Source: Inia geoffrensis (Eukaryota > Chordata > Mammalia > Artiodactyla > Iniidae). From it: a stretch of DNA of 64,000 nucleotides. The position numbers and the translations under genes are program-made. Numbering within the stretch: the stretch's first letter is position 1; every line of letters begins with the position of its first letter. The stretch is taken from positions 50,067,090 to 50,131,089 of the forward strand of contig CM070908.1 of the NCBI GenBank assembly GCA_036417435.1, in the 5' to 3' direction. This document shows, piece by piece, positions 24,925 to 37,963 of this stretch. The notes under the pieces were generated by a model. It worked only from the letters and a program-made list of their open reading frames with translations, was not told the DNA's origin and ran no database searches.

Positions 24925-25095
24925 AAGAAATGCTCCTCTTTGGACCTCAATTCCCTTACCTGTAAAACTGGAATAACACATTCTGATTTTCCAATCTCAA
25001 AAGGATGTTGTAAAAGAATTAAATAAAATCGTATGTAAAAAATTGTATAGAATATAAACTGTGGAAATGGGGGATTATTATTACTATGTTTATTT
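24925..25095 (+). repeat. MIR SINE (diverged)
   Basis: 'cctcaattcccttacctgta', 'aaactggaataacacattct' and 'aagaattaaataaaatcgta' follow the MIR 3' half. Confidence 0.6.
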
Positions 25096-25439
25096 ACTAA
25101 AGGACATTCTAGAATGTGGGTATGAAATACACCAGTTAATGGGATGAAGTTCTTTTTTCCCAAACAATTTTTTTAGCTTTTTACATAAGGTTAAGTATTG
25201 GTGCTTAGCATACAGATTATATCATCTCTAAATTATAAAATATCTTAAAAAATCCTATCGGTATTAACTGGATAATATAAATCTTTTATTTTGAGCAATA
25301 ATGTTGTGACACCACACACACACACACAGATTCACAAAGTATTTGATGTTCTTTCTACATACTCCTTTCCCTGAACGTTTTTTCAGGAGATGTCATGTAG
25401 CTGTAAAGTTTTTACACCGTTAGCACACTGCCTAACTTT

Positions 25440-25736
25440 CGATAACAGCAATTCCAATGGTCAATAAACATTAGAAAAGATGCTCAAGATCACTGGTAAT
25501 CAAAGAAGTGCAAATCAAAATAACAATACTAAACCTGCTGCCCACAGGACACTGGAAACAAATTTAAAGAGGGACAACATCCAGTGCTAGTGAATGTGAT
25601 AGAAAGCTGCTATAAACCTTTCAAAATTAATAATACTCATAGCTTCTGATCCAGCAAACCACTTATGAGATGCTGGTCTACCAGGAAAACCTCATCAACA
25701 CTAAGACAGACAGATAGAGAGAGAGACAGAGAGACA

Positions 25737-25786
<50 letters not shown>

Positions 25787-26295
25787 TGCATACACAAATG
25801 TTGCTGCATCTAAATCTACATGTGCATGTGTATGTGTGTGTATTCCATACGGAATAATTAGAAACAAGATTAATATCCAGAAATTGGCGAAGGGTAAAAT
25901 AAAATGTATTATAGCAACACATGTACTATGATGCAGCTATTAAAGAGGATGGATTATATCCACTTCAATTAAACCACAGGGATGCACATGATGTATTAGT
26001 AAGAGATGAAAGCAAGGGGCTGAGAAATGTAGATAATATGATTCTGCTTTTTAAGAAAATGTAAAAAGAAGAAAAAGCATAAGTGATCCCTCTCCACATG
26101 TATATATGATCATGGAATGAAGTATGGAAGACCACATCCTAAAGACATCCTTGATGTCTACCTGAGGAAGCAAGAAACAGGATGCAGTGGGGAGGTAGAG
26201 ACTATTTACTCTCTTTTTATATCTCTGCAAAGCTTCATAGGTGTGGTGACTCGTAATTTTTGAAAAGGAAATTAATAAAAGAAAAAATACAAATC
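25440..26295 (+). repeat. Old L1 3' end fragment
   Basis: L1 ORF2 tail remnants: 'agatgctcaagatcactggt' followed by 'aatcaaagaagtgcaaatca', then 'agcaacacatgtactatgat', 'gattctgctttttaagaaaa' and a terminal A-rich region near 26290. Very diverged and interrupted by the GA microsatellite. Confidence 0.65.
25704..25787 (+). repeat. (GA)n/(GATA)n/(GACA)n compound microsatellite
   Basis: gacagacagatagagaga, then gatagatagataga, then a long ga run. It gives Ser/Leu-repeat frames on the minus strand. Confidence 0.95.
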
Positions 26296-26494
26296 ACAAA
26301 ACAAAATAGACATATACAATCTTTATCTATACAAGGAAAGCTTCATGAACCCTATTTTTTACCTTTTCAGGCACAAATATAATGACGATCTGCTAACTGA
26401 GTGCCATGATTCCATTCTGAGGGGGTCTGCACTAATCCTGGATACCCCCAGGTTATGAAATCCACGGACGACTCTAGAAGATTCTAGTTGTGCA

Positions 26495-26630
26495 GCTGAT
26501 CAACTTTGTGATTCAGGGCAAACTCCTCAGACTCCCTAAGCCCTCCTCAGTTTCCTCATGCACGTAATGGAGATGTGGAACTAGATTCGTAAAATCCTTC
26601 CCCAACAGATTAAGACTGTTAAGATAAAAC
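26495..26630 (+). repeat. MIR-like SINE fragment
   Basis: 'cctcctcagtttcctcatgc' and 'gagatgtggaactagattcg' resemble the 3' half of a MIR variant. Confidence 0.5.
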
Positions 26631-26672
26631 TTCGACACACTGCCCATAGTCTCAGTTTAAAATATCTGTCAA

Positions 26673-26887
26673 GGGCTTCCCTGGTGGCACAGTGGTTGAG
26701 AGTCCGCCTGCCGATGCAGGGGACACGGGTTCGTGCCCCGGTCCGGGAAGAACCCACATGCCGTGGAGCACCTAGGCCCGTGAGCCACGGCCACTGAGCC
26801 TGCGCATCCGGAGCCTGTGCTACGCAACGGGAGAGGCCACAACAGTGAGAGGCCCGTGTACCGCAAAAAAAAAAAAAAAAAAAAAAA
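26673..26887 (+). mobile_element. Cetacean SINE (CHR-2 type), copy 4
   Basis: Complete element with a pure A-tail of more than 20. Target-site duplication atctgtcaa at 26664-26672 and 26888-26896. Confidence 0.95.
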
Positions 26888-27963
26888 ATCTGTCAAACTG
26901 GCTAACATTGCTCCTGGGAGAAAGGCATCCTAAGGCAGAGCTGAATCATTTCAGTTAAAACTCTGCTTTTTGCTAGCCACGTGGATCTGGGCTTTGTGCC
27001 TGATCAGTGCCCCCATGCAGTCACTCTCAGAACCTGTAAAGCCCAGTGTAACAAACACTCCAACTGAACTGAGGGTGGAGGTGATTTGGATAAAGAGTTA
27101 TAACAATAATAAAAGGTTTACACCAGAGTTCCCAAACTATGTTCCTTGGAATACCGTGTTAATAGGTTTCCCACATGAAAGTGTTCCATTCAAATAAATT
27201 TGAGCAATGCTAGGCATATCCATTAGATTGCTTTTGCTTAAAATTAGAAGTGTACTTGGCTTAATTCATGAGAACATTTATTGAGCTGGTTGGAAAGTTC
27301 AGTAATGTCACCAAGAAACAGGCATTTTCTATTATTTCAGCCTGCCATGTTCAGAGTGTTAGTGAATTCACTTGTGTTCACAAGATGGCAGCCACAGCTC
27401 CACACATCACATCTATATGTGACAGTGTCCCAGGAAGAAAGAGAGGAGGCTGGAGCAAAATGCATTTTCTCTTAATTTCTATTTAGGTAAGAATATTTTC
27501 CTCAGAAGCCTTCATAGAATTCTTCCTCTATCTTATTGACTGAACCTAAGTCATATATCCATCCCTAAGCTAATGACTGGCAAAGGGGATAGGCTTAGGT
27601 CAATGTTCCCAGCTGGAATATTGCTATCTATATAAAATTGAGGTTCTGTTGGCAAGGAAAAAGGAAGAATGGTTTTTGGATGAACAGTTAACAGTGTCTG
27701 CCTACTGGCTAAAGTTTAAAATGTTCCTATATTACAAGCCCCTCAGAGCCTTTGATGTGCTAATGAACACTTTGAACCTCCAAGAGAGGACCAATGTATT
27801 GGTTAGCATTGTCAACACATATTTGACTGTGGAAACATTTTTTTGGAAGAACATCTATTAAGATCTTCTGGAAGTCTATTATCCCATGGAGCGTAGGTTC
27901 AGAAATGCTAGCATAAAGTGCCTCTTCTATAGTGTACCTACCCTCTTCTTAAATAAATGCTTA

Positions 27964-28194
27964 GGGACTTCCCTGGTGGTCCAGTGGTTAAGAATCTGCC
28001 TTCTAATGCAGGGGACTCAGGTTCAATCCCTGGTCGGGGAACTAAGATCCCACATGCCGCAGGGCAACTAAGCCTGCACGCTGCAATTTCTGAGCCCGTG
28101 CGACAACTAGAGAGAAGCCCATGCGCCACAACAAAGATCCCGCATGCTGCAACTAAGACCCAACACAGCCAAAAATAAAAATAAATAAATTAAA
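27964..28194 (+). mobile_element. Older CHR-1-type SINE
   Basis: Head gggacttccctggtggtcca, then a longer, different body with 'gcgccacaacaaagatcccg' and 'catgctgcaactaagaccca', and an aaaataaaaataaat tail. Perfect 15-bp target duplication ttaaataaatgctta at 27949-27963 and 28195-28209. This is the cetartiodactyl subfamily that predates the young copies. Confidence 0.92.
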
Positions 28195-31100
28195 TTAAAT
28201 AAATGCTTAAATGAAATGAGTTTTGGGGGAGGGGATCCAAATAAGGTTTAAGTCACTTCTGCCTACATTCATAGGATGATTTATTCCTCGCAACTTTTCA
28301 GTATATGGAAACAGCCTAAAGATAAAATACATTAAAAAGAAAAACAACTCTACTCTTATCTGATACAAGCCAGAAATAAAAAGATATACATTGAGGTTTT
28401 TGATAAAACTGAGGAACCATAAAACACTTCTACCAAAAGGCATCCAGGTAAATGGGTTCAAAAAGCAACAATAGCGTCATAAAATTCACAGTCCTTCCCA
28501 CTAAGCTTAGCAAAAAGAGAGAAGAGAGAAAGAAATACACATTAGTAAGTTTTCACCAATACTACTGGGTAAAAAACTCATTTTATTAAGATCCTGGCTT
28601 AGTTTTGAAATGTACATTAATGAAATCTTGCTCTGAAACATTACCCTCCTTAGTTCCATGAGTCCATTTAACAGTTGTGCATTTCACTTGCCCTTTTGCA
28701 GGACTTACATTCCTTTCCAGAAATAGCCTTTCCAGTCCCTTTCTCAATTCACCAGCCACTTGGAGTCTCCCTGGAGCGCTCTGGACCAAGTGCCTCTCCC
28801 AGTCTCATCTCATTTGAAATTTCTTCTGATGCAATGGAACCACCCAGAACTCCTGGGATTTTTTTCCATATGCTTTCTGTATGCTCTGCATATATGAGAA
28901 CATATTGCATGGCATGCGTGATTCATCACAGACACCTACATGCTACATTTTACAGCATTGTGATGTTTTTAAAATTACAAATATAAAGAAAAAACGTTGG
29001 CCCTTCTATAGTCTTCTAGACTCTCTCCCTCTCCTCACCTAGAGAAATACACTAGCACAAAATTGCCTTGTGTTACTGCTTACCTTTTCCATACTGGTAC
29101 CAATAAATCCCTCAGTGTTCATGCAAGTCAGTGAAATGAATTCCATCTGAGAGATTACAGAGATTGTGCGTCAGAGGAATAGATAAATGATACACTGGAG
29201 ACCTAGCAACATAGCAGAATGCGAGTTCCTGACTTGTTTGTTGTTCTTGAAAAGACTTATGCACATGACTCTTCTAGGTTTGCTTTAAAAATTACCCCTT
29301 AGTGAATAACCATTTAACTTGAGTGTTGTAACAAAGGCCTACAAGGTGCCCTTAGCAACCAGTAGCCCTGGGTACTGTAACACATTTTCAACTTTTCTAA
29401 CTAGATATCAGAAATCACAATCACCTTGTGCCCGAAATGGTGGTTTTAACAAACCTCAGCCTTCTGGGTTTCAATTATGCTTAATAATCACATGCTGCTT
29501 TAGGTTCCCAATGTCACTGGTTTTCCAACAACCAAAGGAGAAAGCAAGTTTTTTGTCATTAATATTTCTTGAGAGAAATGTTATCTCATCCATTGGAACG
29601 GCAAGGGTCAAATGGAAATTAGGGAAAGCCTCAGAGATCTTCTAGGAACTAATTAGTTCCTTCTTGCTGGATTTCTGACAACTCATAAAATAGGAATCAT
29701 TGTCCTCTTGAAAAGGTCTGCTCTTGCTTTCCCAAGGGAAGAGGGAACATCTGATCAGGGTGATGGCTGTCCATTGATCCATCAAAATCTGGTCATTAAA
29801 CCTTAAGGTCAATATACAAATTTTAAAACTAAGTTCCATTCAGATTCAGGAACATGGAAATGTTGTTTCTATGGAATCAGTGCAATCCTTACTGCAATAT
29901 GCCTGGGGGAAAGACTTGCACAGCCTTCTCTGTGTTTAAGAGACCTGACCTAGGTAGGGCCTGTGGGAATGGGCATCTTATCTCCCTTAGGCTGCTGATG
30001 ACAGATGTGTACCACAAATAGTAACACAATTGTCATCTGCAGCTTTACTTTGCTAGAGTTGTTGTCTACTGGAGAAAATCATACTTCTTGGAAACAAAAC
30101 AGTGTTGGTCTGACCTAGAAATTAAGCCAAATATAGTCTTTTGACAGTGGATGAGAATCATTTTTATTAGGTAAACTCTAAAACAAGTGGCTGCAGGTCA
30201 GTAGGCTTGATGAGAAATGGTATTTTAACTCCCACCAGCCAGTGGTTTGAACCGATTATGCTGGCTCATATAATCAATGGTAGTATAGAGTTAGTTTGTA
30301 CTGGCTAGTGAGAGCCAATTGTTAAATAACCAGAAATTTACCAGCCACGACTGTTGGTAGCTTGCACTCTTCCACAGTGGGAATATTTACACCATGGAAA
30401 TTGGCAGACATTACAAATTGGGGCCTTTTTCCCGTCCTGAGAAACAGTTTACCAGTGCACAACTGCACATAGGCTCCAACTAATAGAATAGGCCTCAGAA
30501 TTCAGAAAATGTTTCCTCTTTCCTAAAAAGCAGAACCACATTCAATTTGAAAAGACATAAAATCATGAAAATAAAGCACTTGTGTTGCTAATGTGAAATA
30601 ATTCTTAATCCCAGAGAAACGTTCTCCAAGTTTATAATTTCACATTCATTCCAAGTGACATGCCTAAAAGGACTCTTCCTTGGCACCTGCCACTGGGGAT
30701 GGGGGAAGATGATGGCTTTTGCCCACCCCAGGAATGGACTGTTGGATATCAAGAATGTGGAAAGTTAAGGCAAGAAAACCATTATGACTAATGGCATGAC
30801 AGAAAAGGGATTATTTTAAATATAGGTCACAGAGTCTGCAGTGATGCTCGCTGAAATGTTAATTCAATTCAATTCAACTTGACAAACATTTACAAACAAT
30901 GTGCTGTTGAACTCAAATGAAATGTTTACACTTATCCTCCTGTGATATTTCTCTGCAAAATTAGGAAGTAACCTTAGACTATAAATTAAATTCCACCCTG
31001 AGATGAATGTTAGCTTTGTAATAAATACGATCATCAAATATTTACATCTAGCCTTGTTTCAAGACACCTGTCACCGAATTACTTAGCAGCTCTGATAAAA

Positions 31101-31890
31101 TAATGCAGAGTCTAGCATACTTAAATAGTATGAGAAAAATACAAACAAGGGAACAGAGCTTTCTGAACTTTTAGTTTAATGGGCAACTATGGATATTTGT
31201 GGTAGACAGTTTCATGTTTTCACCATTGTGTAGTTATCTCCCCACTTCTGATGAAGGCACTTTATCCCTGCTTCTAACGGAGGTACACTCCTCACCCAGT
31301 GTCAGTATATTCTATATACGTAGGAGGAGTCGACAGTCTTCCCAGTGCCAAGGGAGAGCATGTGACTCAATATCACATTTCCCTGGCAACAGTGATTGAT
31401 TCAGATATGGACATTTGCGTCATTCAGAAGGAATTAAAACTTTCCTTGGGATTGTTGAGAAAGGAGCACTCTTTCCTTTTGACCTTGAAGTTGAACCTGG
31501 GAGGCTATAGATCTGACCCTCCTGGGAGCTACCTTCCTACAGAGGAATAAACTGAACATGGAGGAGAGCAGACCTGATTGATGAACAGAGATTAAGGCCT
31601 GGTGATCTTGTTTAAGCCCCTAGAATAAGCCATTCCATAGTCATCACTACACTGGCTTATCAGTAACATGAGCAAATAAATTACCTTTCTTTGTTTATAA
31701 TGCCTTGAATGAAGGTTTCTGTTGCTTACCAACAGACACAGTATTTACAGATTTTTCAAACTACTTTTTAAACCAAAATCACCAGAATTGCTGACTTCTA
31801 ATAGTCTTCTGAAAGTGCCAAAGCCATCTTTTTCCCTGTCCTTATATCTAAGCCCTTCGCCATGTAACCTTGCAGTTCTTTCTGCCTCTT

Positions 31891-31930
31891 GACATTGAGT
31901 TTGGCCATCTGACATTGAGTTAGGCCATCT
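31891..31930 (+). repeat. 20-bp tandem duplication
   Basis: gacattgagtttggccatct followed at once by gacattgagttaggccatct (19/20 identical). Confidence 0.95.
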
Positions 31931-32424
31931 GATCTCCTTTGGTCACTGGAATGCTAATAGACATGATGCAATCAGGAGCTTAAAGTATGCTTGCCTTCTT
32001 GGGCTTCTGTTACCACCATTACAAAACCAGGCTCTGGCTGGCCTGTTGGTCCAAGGAAGATGCAAGACATGCAGGCAGGAGACCCAGACCCTCCTCCTAC
32101 CCCCACAGTCACCACAGGATGAGATGAAGCCACTCCAGCCAACTTTAGACCTCTTAGAATAAACGACTGCTGCTTTAAGATACTGGGTTTTTAAACAGTC
32201 CTCAGTGATGCTCAGAGCATCACTGTCACACAGAGAGGCGCATAGAGCACCCATACCACTTCCCTACAGAGAGAGGAAATTGTTTAAATCTCTTAAGGAG
32301 ACACTGCAGGTTTTTGCAATTGAAATATGAGCAGGGAGTAAAGAAGGAGAGATTGTCCAAACCAGAGATCACAAACTCTGATGCTTCTAGTGGCCAAGCA
32401 AGTAAGAAAACAATAGCTAATAAA

Positions 32425-32640
32425 ACTCATATAGCATGTGGCATATGCCAGGCACCATCCTGGGTATTTTACAAATATCAATTCATTTAATTCTACTAAC
32501 AGTTGTTTGAGTTCGAAGCTGTTGTTGCTTCTATCTTACTGGGATGCAATGGAGGTAAAGAAAGTTTTAGCAACTTGTCCAAGCTTGTAAATGGTGGAGC
32601 TAACTTTTGAGTCCCGACTATTAGCATTCTGTGCCACAGC
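32425..32640 (-). repeat. MIR SINE
   Basis: Reverse-strand MIR: 'tatgccaggcaccatcctgg', 'ttcatttaattctactaaca', 'gcaacttgtccaagcttgta' and 'ttgagtcccgactattagca'. Confidence 0.75.
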
Positions 32641-32859
32641 AAAATAGGCTCAACAAAAACCAGGGAGTGTGGGGGGCACTGTGGGTCTCCAGAGTCAGGC
32701 ATCACCATGTTCAGTGCCTTGTCGTCAGGTGGGACTGAGAACACGCTGATCTTTTGAGAGAAACCACAAATCTAGATTTTTGATGGTCTCCCTATTTAAA
32801 AATATTTGGAATGTTTAAATGTTTGATTTTTTAAAACACAATCCAGGTTAACCCAATGG

Positions 32860-33475
32860 AGCTCAGGCCCAACAAATCACATTCAAAACTACATTTGGCC
32901 ATGGCCTGCCATCCACACACACTGGTCCAAGCTTACCAGTAGAGTCCTGCTCTGGTGGTAAGCACCCAGCACCTGTATCTCAAGAGCTTTCCTAGTGTCG
33001 TTGAAAGTGGTTTCACAAGCTTTGTCCTTATGTTACAAGAAGGCAGCAATGATGGTGCTTCCACATCACCTTTACCTGTATGTCTTTCCACCAGCCCCAC
33101 ATTCTCACAGACCATCTTTTTGGGTCCTTGAAGTCACCAGGATCTCTCCCACACCCAGAGATTTGGGCCTGGTGCTCCCTCCTCTTGAATCAATCTTCTC
33201 CCCTTTCTTCATTGGGTCTTAGTTGAATGCCACTTCCTCCAGGAAACCTCTGACAACGTCCCTCAAGAATATACTAGGGAACCCTCCCAAGTGCTTCTGG
33301 AGCACCATGTACCTCCCTTTACCAAAAACTAGGTGCACCTGTATTTTATCTGCTTTGTCACTTTGATGTATCTCTCACTAGGTTGGGATACTGGAGGGCA
33401 GAGGGTAGAACTGCTTTGTTGGCAATTCCTAACACATACTAGGTACTGAGAAAATGGTTATTAGATGAAAGAAGG
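32860..33475 (+). repeat. L2 LINE 3' fragment
   Basis: 'ccatggcctgccatccacac', 'aatgccacttcctccaggaa', 'ttttatctgctttgtcactt' and 'tcctaacacatactaggtac' are the L2 3' order. It ends 80 bp from exon D. Confidence 0.8.
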
Positions 33476-33518
33476 AATACATATATGGAAGAACATCTTT
33501 CTATTAGACATCCATGGA

Positions 33519-33546
33519 CACACACACATACACACACACACACACA
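33519..33546 (+). repeat. (CA)n tract beside the exon D splice donor
   Basis: Fourteen dinucleotides with one t interruption at 33529. In the GADL1 transcript this is a UG repeat occupying about +11 to +38 of the intron after exon D. Confidence 0.95.
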
Positions 33547-33556
33547 GAGCAAGTAC

Positions 33557-33756
33557 CTAGATAAAGCAAGAGCGCGGTTAACTTTTTCCTCAAGGCCTAA
33601 TGTGCCCAGGGCCTTCCAGGTCATCCAGAACTTGAATGCGTCTGGTCTTCTGCTACATTGGATAGACTTGTCTCCCGTATCATAGCTGACATCATAGAAT
33701 TTATCCTGTTGGAAGAGGTAAGATGCCTTGGCAGAGTAGCATTTCTTAAGAAGGTC
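33557..33756 (-). CDS. GADL1: GADL1 coding exon D
   Basis: This 200-bp exon encodes 66 codons plus two bases, starting DLLKKCYSAKASYLFQQDKF, passing through YDTGDKSIQCSRRPDAFKFW and ending LGLEEKVNRALALS plus AG of a split Arg codon. The large-domain segment YLFQQDKFYD is shared with CSAD, but the rest is GADL1-specific. The acceptor is TTTTCCCGCAAG|G behind a long pyrimidine tract; the -3 base is A, a less common AAG acceptor. The donor is CTAG|GTACTT, weaker than consensus, and is followed from intron position +11 by a (GT)n repeat. Its length is not a multiple of three, so skipping would shift the frame. Confidence 0.95.
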
Positions 33757-34849
33757 CTTGCGGGAAAAGAAAAAAAAAAAAGGAAGAAAGACAAACTGTA
33801 AGACTGTCCATTTTAGAATGCAGTTGATTTCAAAAACACATGCCCACCAACAAAACCTGTATAATATTCTACCACTTTGTGCACAAAGTATTTGGTCTCG
33901 CTCTGTGACTGCCCTACGTCAGGAACATTAGGTGTGTATTACCTTTGAGACACAGATGACCCGTTGTGTTTTCAAAAAAACCAAAAACCCCTCAGAGTTG
34001 AGAATGCTAAGTCCATCTTCACAGTTGTATTGATGAGTATTAAGAAGCTTTGAAATGATCATATCATCATCTGTATAACATATGACATCAAGATGGGCCA
34101 ATTTCTCAAGATGAAAAAAAAAATTGTCTATAACTCACTCAAGGCTCTGTATTAGAAAAAAAAATACCCAACATATTGTACATACTTTATACAATTTCAT
34201 AGGCAAAAAGCTAGGCTTTTAAATCCAAATCCTTTTTTCAATTCATATCCATATTGAAAAGGCCAGAATTGACAGTAACCCAGAGATTAAAAAAAAAAAA
34301 ACCTGAGGAAAGAGCTTATGGAAGAGTCAAACAAGAGTCAACACGTTTTAACCACCACTAAACAGCACCTACAATTCCACAGAATTGTGGGGGGCGGGGG
34401 GTTGGTCTCACACAGGCTTTATCTGCAACCAAATTCAATTTGCATTTACTGACTGGTTACTTCTCTCTATGATTTACCCTGGGTGACAATTTATCCTGTT
34501 TGTTACCATTCTAGAGTCTTTACTTTGACCTCAAATTATTAGAGTTTAAGTCCTATTTCCTTCAATGTCATGTGGGATCTAAGAAATCCCAGGTATCCTA
34601 GCCCATCCTTCACAGCCCCACGATCCCGAGCATCTTCACTCCTAGAGAATACCCATTAGAACCTTCTGCTTCCCTAGCATAACCAAACTGCTCAACGCCC
34701 CTTAATCACTAGATCGTGCCCCATTTGTATCTCTGTTCACACAATTTGCTTCTCTTTGTCTCTGTTTTAATGTATTTGACACACTTGAAAGAATAAATGC
34801 AGTATATTTATAAGTTGTGAGGTTTACTAACGCTGAACACAGTCGCCTC

Positions 34850-35120
34850 TCTTTCTCTAGGTCTGCCTTTCCTTTGGGTCCCATCTCAAGTTCTGCTTCC
34901 CCTCCAGCTTCTTTATCTGCCCATCCCATTGGACTACCTTCTTCTTTTCACATTGGACTGCATTTGTTGCCTTTGCTCCGGTGCTGCCCCTACTAAGTGA
35001 GCAAGCAGCCCCACATATTTTCTCCTCGTGAGGCCAAGCAGCTTCTTGAGGGCAGGGATCATTTCCTGTCCATGTCCACATCCACAGAACTTAACACCAT
35101 TGGGCACGAAGACCCTCACT
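34850..35120 (+). repeat. L2 LINE 3' fragment (diverged)
   Basis: 'gggtcccatctcaagttctg', 'cttcttgagggcagggatca' and 'tccacagaacttaacaccat' resemble the L2 end. Confidence 0.5.
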
Positions 35121-35876
35121 AAGCAGTTAGGGTGAGGACCCCCCCCCCCCACATTCTGTACTTCTCTCACATCCCCCTGACGTTTAGTATGAACAAAATA
35201 AACACAGATACAAGAACTTCTCATTTGGTGCATCTTCCAAACTTTTACAATGAAGAACCATCAGTGCTGTACAGGAAGCTACGGAGAAACTACCCACGAG
35301 TCATGGAAGTCCTAGGAAATGATCCCTACTGAAGAAAGAATGTATTACATGCCTCATTTGAGTGATCATCATGTACTTAAAGAATAAGGAGGAAATCTCA
35401 AGGTATCACATTACAAACAAAAGCACACATTCGTTGTCTTAACAATACTGTCTTGCGTGGACACTAACCTGGGTATTATATGCTCCAATACCAAAAAGTA
35501 TGATTCTATACTATGTAAAAAATGATACACCAACTATAGTCAAGAACTCCAAAATCTGGCTCATCCAGTATCCAAAAGTAAACTGATTTTAAACTAATAA
35601 AGGAATACTAGCAAGCCTTCAGCCTGGCTCTGATGGGTAATATTGGTAGACACAGGGGAAGAGGAGATTGCCCCGACCTGATCATTAAGGTAGAAAAAGC
35701 CCTTATTCTTTAATCTTTACTATAATTCTATCATCAATCGCTCAACTCTGATCACAGCTGCAACCACTGCATCTCCCTACCCTCAAAGGTCAGGAAATTT
35801 GGTTACTGTTTCCACAGCAACTACAGCCTGACCATATATTATAACATTCAAAGACCACTGCAGTTTAAGGACAAAC

Positions 35877-35920
35877 CACACGTGTGTGTGCACGCACACA
35901 CACACACACACACACCACAC
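35877..35920 (+). repeat. (CA)n/(TG)n microsatellite
   Basis: cacacgtgtgtgtgcacgca followed by CA units; strictly alternating Y/R over about 38 bases. Confidence 0.9.
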
Positions 35921-36335
35921 ACTTATACTTGCATCATGATTATAAATTTACTTTCATCAACCATGAAAGATTCAAAAATTCCCAAAGCAGATGAACTTTG
36001 GACATATCTTGGGCAAGTTTCAGTGCCTTCTGCTAGTGACTGAAAGGGAGAAGAAGCCCATCCATCAGAGGAAAACAAATGGCATCATCACAGACAAATG
36101 GAGAAGCAAAGAGCCCAGAAAGCATATCGCAGAATGAGTGATTACCCTGTAGTCATGACACTGTTGATCTCGCTGCACTGAAAAATCCTCCTGTCTTGGG
36201 AAGGTTTCATAAAGAACAACTAAAAATATTTCGATATTTACTTTATCAAAATAAATGAAAACTTTCCTTCCAAAGTCCCTGCTTTGCATTTTAGTTTCTA
36301 TCTTTGTATTAAAATGGATGCGCTGTCTTTAGTTT

Positions 36336-36553
36336 CTTTTTCTTTCTTTTTTTTTTTTTTTTTGCAGTATGCGGGCCTCTCACTGCCATGGCCTCTCCCA
36401 CCGCGGAGCACAGGCTCCGGACGCACAGGCCCAGTGGCCATGGCTCACGGGCCCAGCCGCTCTGCGGCACACGGGATCCCCCCAGACCAGGGCACGAACC
36501 CGCACCCCCTGCATCAGCAGGCGGACCCCAACCACTGCGCCACAAAGGAAGCC
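36336..36553 (-). mobile_element. Cetacean SINE (CHR-2 type), copy 5
   Basis: Reverse complement SINE with t-run, ending 'cacaaaggaagccc' (one change in the head). Target duplication ctgtctttagttt at 36323-36335 and 36554-36566. Confidence 0.94.
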
Positions 36554-37387
36554 CTGTCTTTAGTTTTAAGATAGACATCAACTAAGAGAAGATGTTCAGG
36601 TCTCCAGAGAAAACATTTAGAATAAGTATGGTAAAAGTTAACATTTTTGAAAACATTTAATTAGTCACTGCTGTGCTATCAAAGAGAAGGACCATGTTCA
36701 TCCTGCTCATCTTTATATTCTTAATCCTAGCAGGACAGTAAATACTAGTTATCTGAATTCTAGAAACAAGTATTCGATGAGCATGCCAATTGCTCCATAT
36801 TGTGATAGCGCCTCAAACAGTTCTCAGGAATTAGGAGACATTGGGTTAGGATACACACAGTGACAAGTGAAAGAAATGCAATCAAAGTAACTTAAGCCAA
36901 AAGGAGAATTTTTATAGGCAAATATATTTAACAATCCAGTCATATATAACCTTCAGGCATAGTTGGATCCAGGATTAAATCTACAATCTGTCTTTTTCCT
37001 CTTGTTCTGTTTTCTTCTGTATTGGCTTCACTCCTAAAGCAGAAGGCTGGAACAGTGTCTTCCAGTAGGACCTGTGAGCCCAGGGGGAGGCTCTGTTCAG
37101 AGAGTGATGAGAAACGTAAAAGAGGTAGCCTCGGCTGGTGATGCTACCCAAGCCGAGAGACCACTGGCCTCCCAGCCTCAATCTCTTCTGAAGCCAGTGG
37201 GCAAGGGAGCCCAGGAAATGTGGTTCCCAGCAGTCAGGTCCCTTGCAGAGCAAAGCTGAGGAAAACTGGAGAATGAATTATACAGTAAAGAGAAATGACA
37301 AATGACAAGCACACTACATGAGTGCAGAAGCCACAACACTCCTTTTCACCAAGCATGGTGTTCATCATGTTCATCATGACCAGAGCT

Positions 37388-37625
37388 AACATTTATGGAG
37401 TCCTTACTGTGTGTCAGGCACTGTGCGTGGATGAACTCATAAATCTCATAACAACCCAACGAGGTAGTTCTATTATTTTTCAATGCCATTGCACATGTGT
37501 GGAAACTGCAACCCAGGGAGGTTCAGTTAATGACGTAAGATCATGTAGCTACTGAGTGGCAGAGCTGGGTTTCAAACCGAAGCTGCTAGGATTCAGGGCG
37601 TGAACTCTTTACCCATTATATTCTA
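37388..37625 (-). repeat. MIR SINE
   Basis: Reverse MIR: 'actgtgtgtcaggcactgtg', 'ataacaacccaacgaggtag', 'tgtagctactgagtggcaga' and 'gctgggtttcaaaccgaagc'. Well preserved for its age. Confidence 0.88.
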
Positions 37626-37759
37626 CTCTCTCTGCACTGGAGCTTAAATATTTGTGGAGGAGAGGGACCTGTAAAAGCTCATGAAGAGTTTTTGAACATG
37701 GCAGCAGAGAATACACCACAACAGAGGTCAAAGCAACTCACATCCTGTTTCAGATTCTT

Positions 37760-37963
37760 TTTTTTTTTTTTGCGGTACGCGGGCCTCTCACTGTTGTGGC
37801 CTCTCCCGTTGCGGAGCACAGGCTCTGGACGCGCAGGCTCAGCGGCCATGGTTCACGGGCCTAGGCGCTCTGTGGCATGTGGGATCTTCCCGGACTGGGG
37901 CACAAACCCGTGTCCCCTGCATCGGCAGGCGGACTCTCAATCACTGCGCCACAAGGGAAGCCC
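37760..37963 (-). mobile_element. Cetacean SINE (CHR-2 type), copy 6
   Basis: Complete reverse copy. Target duplication ctgtttcagattctt at 37745-37759 and 37964-37978. Confidence 0.95.

Larger units (their letters stand above)
23930..33556 (-). other. GADL1 intron between exons D and E (9.6 kb)
   Basis: Holds MIR copies at 24925, 26495 and 32425, an old L1 3' end at 25440-26295 with an internal GA microsatellite, two SINEs, an L2 at 32860-33475 and a (CA)n tract at the donor end. I assign nothing firm in 23930-24920, 26900-27945 and 28210-31890. The parts 31200-31740 and 31930-32250 look like diverged retroelement sequence of unknown family. Confidence 0.55.

Noticed and set aside
33557..33756. 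Assignment of the exons to CSAD
   Set aside because: The residues follow GADL1 at positions where the two differ, and CSAD introns are short.
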